This document shows positions 5,781-8,370 of a stretch of DNA of 8,370 nucleotides, one piece after another. The stretch spans positions 1 to 8,370 of the forward strand of contig JAFGTL010000303.1 of NCBI GenBank assembly GCA_016934125.1, in the 5' to 3' direction. The notes beneath the pieces were generated by a model. It was not told where the DNA came from, did no database searches, and worked only from the letters and a program-made list of their open reading frames with translations. The stretch is from Candidatus Hydrogenedentota bacterium. Lineage in GTDB: Bacteria; Hydrogenedentota; Hydrogenedentia; Hydrogenedentales; SLHB01. Position 1 is the stretch's first letter; every line of letters begins with the position of its first letter. A program made the position numbers and the translations under genes.

Positions 5781-5966
5781 CTAGTTCTTCGACGAGTCCT
5801 TGCTGCCGAGCGCGCTGACCACGCCGCTGAAGAGGGTCTGCGCCGCGGACGTGAACGTGCCAAGCAGGCTCAGGAAGAGACTCAACGCGTCGATCAACGG
5901 CTGAAGGTCGGTCAAGTCGTCACCGGCCAGAGCGGGGATCCTCGAGACTGAAACTACGTGCTTCAC
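5781..5966 (-). CDS. Putative RiPP-type precursor peptide, 61 aa (MKHVxxVSRIP leader)
   Basis: 61 residues: leader MKHVVSVSRIPALAGDD, then a hydrophobic, helix-prone stretch (PLIDALSLFLSLLGTF and LFSGVVSALG) and a polar tail SKDSSKN. It contains no Cys and no Trp; Ser and Thr are frequent. The shared leader with the 43-aa peptide is the main evidence that both are processed by the same machinery. The start is GTG at 5966 with a perfect AGGAGG 6 nt upstream. The frame is also open to an ATG at 6167, but that extension would cross the promoter and has no comparable ribosome site. It is the first gene after the promoter and is followed at once by a strong hairpin, so it is probably the major product. 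The hydrophobic composition would suit a membrane-active or circularised peptide, or a signal peptide pheromone; none is demonstrated. Confidence 0.78.
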   Translation of the reverse strand: MKHVVSVSRIPALAGDDLTDLQPLIDALSLFLSLLGTFTSAAQTLFSGVVSALGSKDSSKN

Positions 5967-5972
5967 GCTTAT

Positions 5973-5978
5973 CCTCCT
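5973..5978 (-). promoter_or_regulatory. Shine-Dalgarno fixing GTG start of the 61-aa peptide
   Basis: A perfect AGGAGG lies 6 nt before the GTG at 5966. It decides for the short peptide over the longer in-frame reading that begins upstream of the promoter. Confidence 0.88.
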
Positions 5979-6070
5979 AAACTGAGTCCTTTGGCGCCCA
6001 TCCCTGTGCGCGCCGCAGGCCCTCTTGCGTCTGTTCCGCTGAAGGTCCATCCAACACCGTACGGGGCGGG

Positions 6071-6100
6071 AGTATAATGCCGCCGCGTCGAGGCTGTCAA
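6071..6100 (-). promoter_or_regulatory. Sigma70-type promoter of the peptide operon
   Basis: A perfect -35 box TTGACA (6095-6100) and a five-of-six -10 box TATACT (6071-6076) are separated by 18 nt. Transcription would start near 6064 and run leftward, giving a leader of about 100 nt before the GTG of the 61-aa peptide. It is the only convincing promoter I see ahead of the peptide block. Confidence 0.8.
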
Positions 6101-6103
6101 CTC

Positions 6104-6119
6104 GCCTGCCGGAACAGGC
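6104..6119. repeat. Inverted repeat adjoining the -35 box (possible operator)
   Basis: GCCTG and CAGGC form arms around a 6-nt spacer, ending 3 nt upstream of the -35 box. The location suits an activator or repressor site, but 5-bp arms are common in GC-rich DNA, so this is tentative. Confidence 0.3.
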
Positions 6120-6142
6120 CACAACACATTGCACCGTGAGGA

Positions 6143-6157
6143 CAGGGGCATCCCCTG
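6143..6157. repeat. Short GC-rich hairpin CAGGGG-CAT-CCCCTG
   Basis: A perfect 6-bp stem with a 3-nt loop, between gltD and the peptide promoter. It could contribute to ending the gltBD transcript, but no T-run follows it on either strand. Confidence 0.35.
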
Positions 6158-6288
6158 CCCCCGTCATCCTATCGCCACCCGGATCACACTACCCTCGGGG
6201 CCGGGCAGTGTTACAGGGCTCGCATAATTCAAATTAAACGCGCCTTGCGCAGAAAACGCACCGCCGAACGCGCCGCCCTCCCCCGCTC

Positions 6289-7782
6289 CTATGCCAGCGA
6301 CGGGAGCGCGTCGTAGCCGTACGAGGAGGCCGAGGGCAAGTCCGAACGCCCCATGAGGGCGAGATCAATGGCCCGGGCCGCCTCGCGGCCCTCGTGGATC
6401 GCCCACACCACCAGGGACTGGCCCCGGCGGGCGTCGCCGGCCGCAAACACCTTGTCCCGGCTCGTGTGATAGGGCCGTTCGCCTTCATAGCCGGCCTGGA
6501 TGTTGCCGCGCCCGTCCCGTTCGAGCCCGAGCTGCTGGGGGAGGTCGTCCTCGGGATGGACGAAGCCGAGGGCCAGCAACACGAGGTCGCAGGGAATCTC
6601 GAACTCCGAGCCCGGCACCTCTTCGAAGCTGCGGCGCCCGTCCGCATCCGGCTCACTCCAGTTAATCTCGACGCCGTGGAGCGCGGTGACGCGGCCGTCT
6701 TCGCCCGAGAACCGCTTCGTGAGCACACTCCACCGGCGCTCGCCACCTTCCTGATGACTCGACGACGTGCGAAGGATCACCGGCCACATCGGCCACGGGG
6801 TCACCGGATTGGCGTCCTTGGGCGGTTCGGGCAGGAGTTCGAGGGACCACACGTGGCGGGCGCCCTGGCGGATGCTGGTGCCGTGGCAGTCGGATCCGGT
6901 ATCGCCGCCGCCGAGCACGACGACGTTCTTGTCCTTGGCGGAGATCTCGGGTTCGGACACCGGTTTGCCGGAGACGCGCCGGTTCTGCTGGCGCAGGAAG
7001 TCCATGGCGAAATGGATGCCGCCGAGTTCGCGGCCGGGAATGGGGAGATCGCGCGGCTGCGTCGAGCCGACGGTGAGCAGCACGGCGTCGTTCTCCTCGA
7101 CGAGGCCGTTCGGATCGATGTCTTTGCCGACCCAGGCGTTGCACCGAAACTGGACGCCTTCCTCCGTCAACTGCCGCACGCGCCGGCGGACAAGCGCCTT
7201 GCTGAGCTTGAAATCGGGAATTCCGTAGAGGAGCAGGCCGCCGGGCTCGTCGGCGCGCTCGTACACCGTGACGCGGTGGCCCGCCCGGCGCAACTGCTGC
7301 GCGGCCGCGAGCCCCGAGGGACCCGAGCCGATGACGGCGACCGAACGTCCCGTCTCCTGTTCGGGGGGCTGCGGCGCCATCGGCGCGTCCATATATCCGT
7401 GCTCGGCAATGGTGCGCTCGATGAGTTTGATGGTGACGGCGGGATCGGTGACGCCGAGGCAGCAGGCCGCCTCGCAGGGCGCGGGGCACACGCGCCCGGT
7501 GAACTCGGGGAAGTTGTTCGTCGACAGAAGCCGCTCCAGCGCCTCGGCCCAGAGGCCGTCCTTCACGAAGTCGTTGAAATCCGGGATGATGTTCCCGAGC
7601 GGACAGCCCGACATGCAGAACGGCACGCCGCAGTTCATGCAGCGGTACGCCTGCATCTGGAGCCGCTCGTCGTCGAAGGCGCACGCAAACTCGTCCCAGT
7701 GCCGCAGCCGCTCCTGCACGGGCTGATCGTGCGGAACCTCCCGCTTGAAGGTCATGAACCCCTTTTCTTTCGGTGGCAACAT
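6289..7782 (-). CDS. gltD: Glutamate synthase [NADPH] small subunit
   Basis: 497-aa flavoprotein. It feeds electrons from NAD(P)H to the large subunit GltB, which makes two glutamates from glutamine and 2-oxoglutarate. Cysteines for the two [4Fe-4S] clusters are present (C48, C51, C56, C60, then C99, C103, C107). The FAD-binding motif is GSGPSG (152-157), the NAD(P)H motif is GGGDTGSD (291-298), and the closing FAD motif is AAGDARRGQSLVVWAI (from 447). Length and N-terminus (GFMTFKREVP) fit the family. The ATG at 7782 has GAGGAG 7 nt upstream. It lies 28 nt after the gltB stop, as part of a gltBD operon. It appears complete and unrelated in function to the peptide genes that follow, marking the boundary of the accessory region. 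Confidence 0.97.
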   Translation of the reverse strand: MLPPKEKGFMTFKREVPHDQPVQERLRHWDEFACAFDDERLQMQAYRCMNCGVPFCMSGCPLGNIIPDFNDFVKDGLWAEALERLLSTNNFPEFTGRVCPAPCEAACCLGVTDPAVTIKLIERTIAEHGYMDAPMAPQPPEQETGRSVAVIGSGPSGLAAAQQLRRAGHRVTVYERADEPGGLLLYGIPDFKLSKALVRRRVRQLTEEGVQFRCNAWVGKDIDPNGLVEENDAVLLTVGSTQPRDLPIPGRELGGIHFAMDFLRQQNRRVSGKPVSEPEISAKDKNVVVLGGGDTGSDCHGTSIRQGARHVWSLELLPEPPKDANPVTPWPMWPVILRTSSSHQEGGERRWSVLTKRFSGEDGRVTALHGVEINWSEPDADGRRSFEEVPGSEFEIPCDLVLLALGFVHPEDDLPQQLGLERDGRGNIQAGYEGERPYHTSRDKVFAAGDARRGQSLVVWAIHEGREAARAIDLALMGRSDLPSASSYGYDALPSLA

Positions 7783-7810
7783 GCGATTGCTCCTCGCTCG
7801 GGCCGGCGGC

Positions 7811-8370
7811 CTATTCGGGTGTGCGCGTCACGCGCTCGACTTCGCCGGTTCGCGCCTCGCGCAACACGCGCGCATACATCCTGGGCATCACGCGGACGAA
7901 GCGCCCGAGCGCCGCGTCCCAGTCGTCGAGAATCCGTCTCGCCACGGTGCTTCCCGTGTACTCGACGTGTCGTTCGAGCATGCCGCGCAACTGGGGAATC
8001 CCCTCTTCGCGGACGGGCTTGAGATCCACCATGCCGGTGTTGCAGCGGGATGCGAACGTGCCATCTTCGTCGTATACGTAGGCGATGCCGCCGCTCATGC
8101 CGGCCGCGAAATTGCGCCCGGTTCGGCCCAGGATCACCACCCGGCCGCCCGTCATGTATTCGCAGCCGTGATCGCCGACCCCTTCGACGACGGCGCGGGC
8201 CCCGCTGTTCCGCACGCAGAACCGCTCGCCCGCGATGCCCCGGAAATAGGCCTCGCCGTTCGTGGCCCCGTACAACGCCACGTTGCCGATCAGGATGTTG
8301 TCCTCGGGCACGATCCGGCTCTCGCGGGGCGGGCGCACGATGATCTTGCCGCCCGACAGGCCTTTGCCGA
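7811..8370 (-). CDS. gltB: Glutamate synthase [NADPH] large subunit, C-terminal part (partial)
   Basis: The last 185 residues of the large subunit; the 5' part lies beyond the right edge. They form the C-terminal GxGxG beta-helix domain. Diagnostic stretches are GKGLSGGKIIVRPP, NVALYGATNGEAYFRGIAGE, GVGDHGCEYMTGGRVV and GRNFAAGMSGGIAYV. This domain structurally couples the amidotransferase and synthase sites. The terminal part (ERHVEYTGSTVARRIL and RVMPRMYARVL) matches the usual end of the family, so the C-terminus is intact. It is followed by gltD after 28 nt. Confidence 0.96.
   Translation of the reverse strand, partial: GKGLSGGKIIVRPPRESRIVPEDNILIGNVALYGATNGEAYFRGIAGERFCVRNSGARAVVEGVGDHGCEYMTGGRVVILGRTGRNFAAGMSGGIAYVYDEDGTFASRCNTGMVDLKPVREEGIPQLRGMLERHVEYTGSTVARRILDDWDAALGRFVRVMPRMYARVLREARTGEVERVTRTPE

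Larger units (their letters stand above)
5967..6288. other. 322-bp non-coding region between gltD and the peptide operon
   Basis: No gene is supported here. From right to left it holds a short weak hairpin (GCGC-AAG-GCGC followed by GTTTAATTTG) just after gltD that could be its terminator. Next come an AT-rich inverted repeat TAATT-CA-AATTA (6225-6236) unusual in this GC-rich DNA, two GC-rich inverted repeats, a sigma70-like promoter, and an untranslated leader of roughly 100 nt before the first peptide gene. Confidence 0.7.

Noticed and set aside
5498..5863. 121-codon minus-strand frame covering the 61- and 41-aa peptide genes
   Set aside because: The product is Arg-rich and lacks a ribosome site at its start. 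The three short frames have good Shine-Dalgarno sequences, and two share a leader.
5354..5966. Lanthipeptide, sactipeptide or double-glycine bacteriocin assignment for the leader peptides
   Set aside because: The two leader peptides have no cysteine, there is no double-glycine cleavage site, no LanB/C/M or C39 peptidase gene is in the window, and no radical SAM cluster motif is visible.
5781..6167. Longer 128-codon version of the 61-aa peptide starting at the ATG at 6167
   Set aside because: Its extra N-terminus would be encoded across the promoter; the GTG at 5966 has a perfect AGGAGG and aligns exactly with the ATG start of the 43-aa peptide.
6394..8022. Very long plus-strand open frame (542 codons) opposite gltD and gltB
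   Set aside because: It lies antisense to clear gltD and gltB sequence; long antisense frames are expected in high-GC DNA with strong third-position bias. No Shine-Dalgarno-supported start or domain was found.
1..8370. CRISPR arrays, tRNA/rRNA genes, insertion sequences or attachment sites
   Set aside because: Scanned for regular direct repeats, transposase motifs and terminal inverted repeats; none seen.

Overview
The window comes from a bacterium with high-GC, codon-biased DNA. Every gene I can support lies on the minus strand, so transcription runs from high to low coordinates. I cannot name the organism from sequence alone. The Shine-Dalgarno sequences are strong (AGGAGG type), there is a clear sigma70-type promoter, and gltB-gltD housekeeping genes are present. 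A deep-branching high-GC Gram-negative or an uncultured lineage would fit, but that is a guess.

Region 1 (8370-6289) is core metabolism: the C-terminal end of gltB (large subunit of glutamate synthase) followed 28 nt later by a complete gltD (small subunit).

Region 2 (6288-5967) is a 322-bp gene-free stretch. It carries a well-formed promoter (TTGACA, 18-nt spacer, TATACT) firing leftward, with several small inverted repeats upstream of it.

Region 3 (5966-5298) holds three tiny genes, each with a good Shine-Dalgarno. Two of the peptides (61 and 43 aa) share the N-terminus MKHVxxVSRIP and then diverge completely, which is the leader/core layout of ribosomally made, modified peptides (RiPPs). 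The peptide between them (41 aa) lacks this leader and is extremely rich in Trp and Phe. Strong hairpins follow the first and the third peptide genes and could set a high peptide-to-enzyme ratio.

Region 4 (5204-1) is a tightly packed set of genes: three GNAT-fold acyltransferase-like proteins (two are close tandem paralogs), a CPBP/CAAX-type intramembrane protease, an ABC exporter ATPase, its ABC-2 permease, and a protein running off the left edge. That last protein starts like the N-terminal domain of radical SAM/SPASM peptide maturases, but its visible 295 residues contain no CxxxCxxC cluster motif. Every junction in this set overlaps by 1-4 nt or leaves a 1-nt gap, so the genes form one translationally coupled unit.

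My reading is that regions 2-4 are a single peptide operon: peptide substrates, possible modifying acyltransferases, a membrane protease that could remove the leader, an exporter, and a pseudo-radical-SAM protein that may bind the substrate or act as scaffold. I do not recognise this combination with the MKHVxxVSRIP leader as a described family. The functional links are inferred from gene order; the individual protein families (except the left-edge protein) are well supported by motifs.
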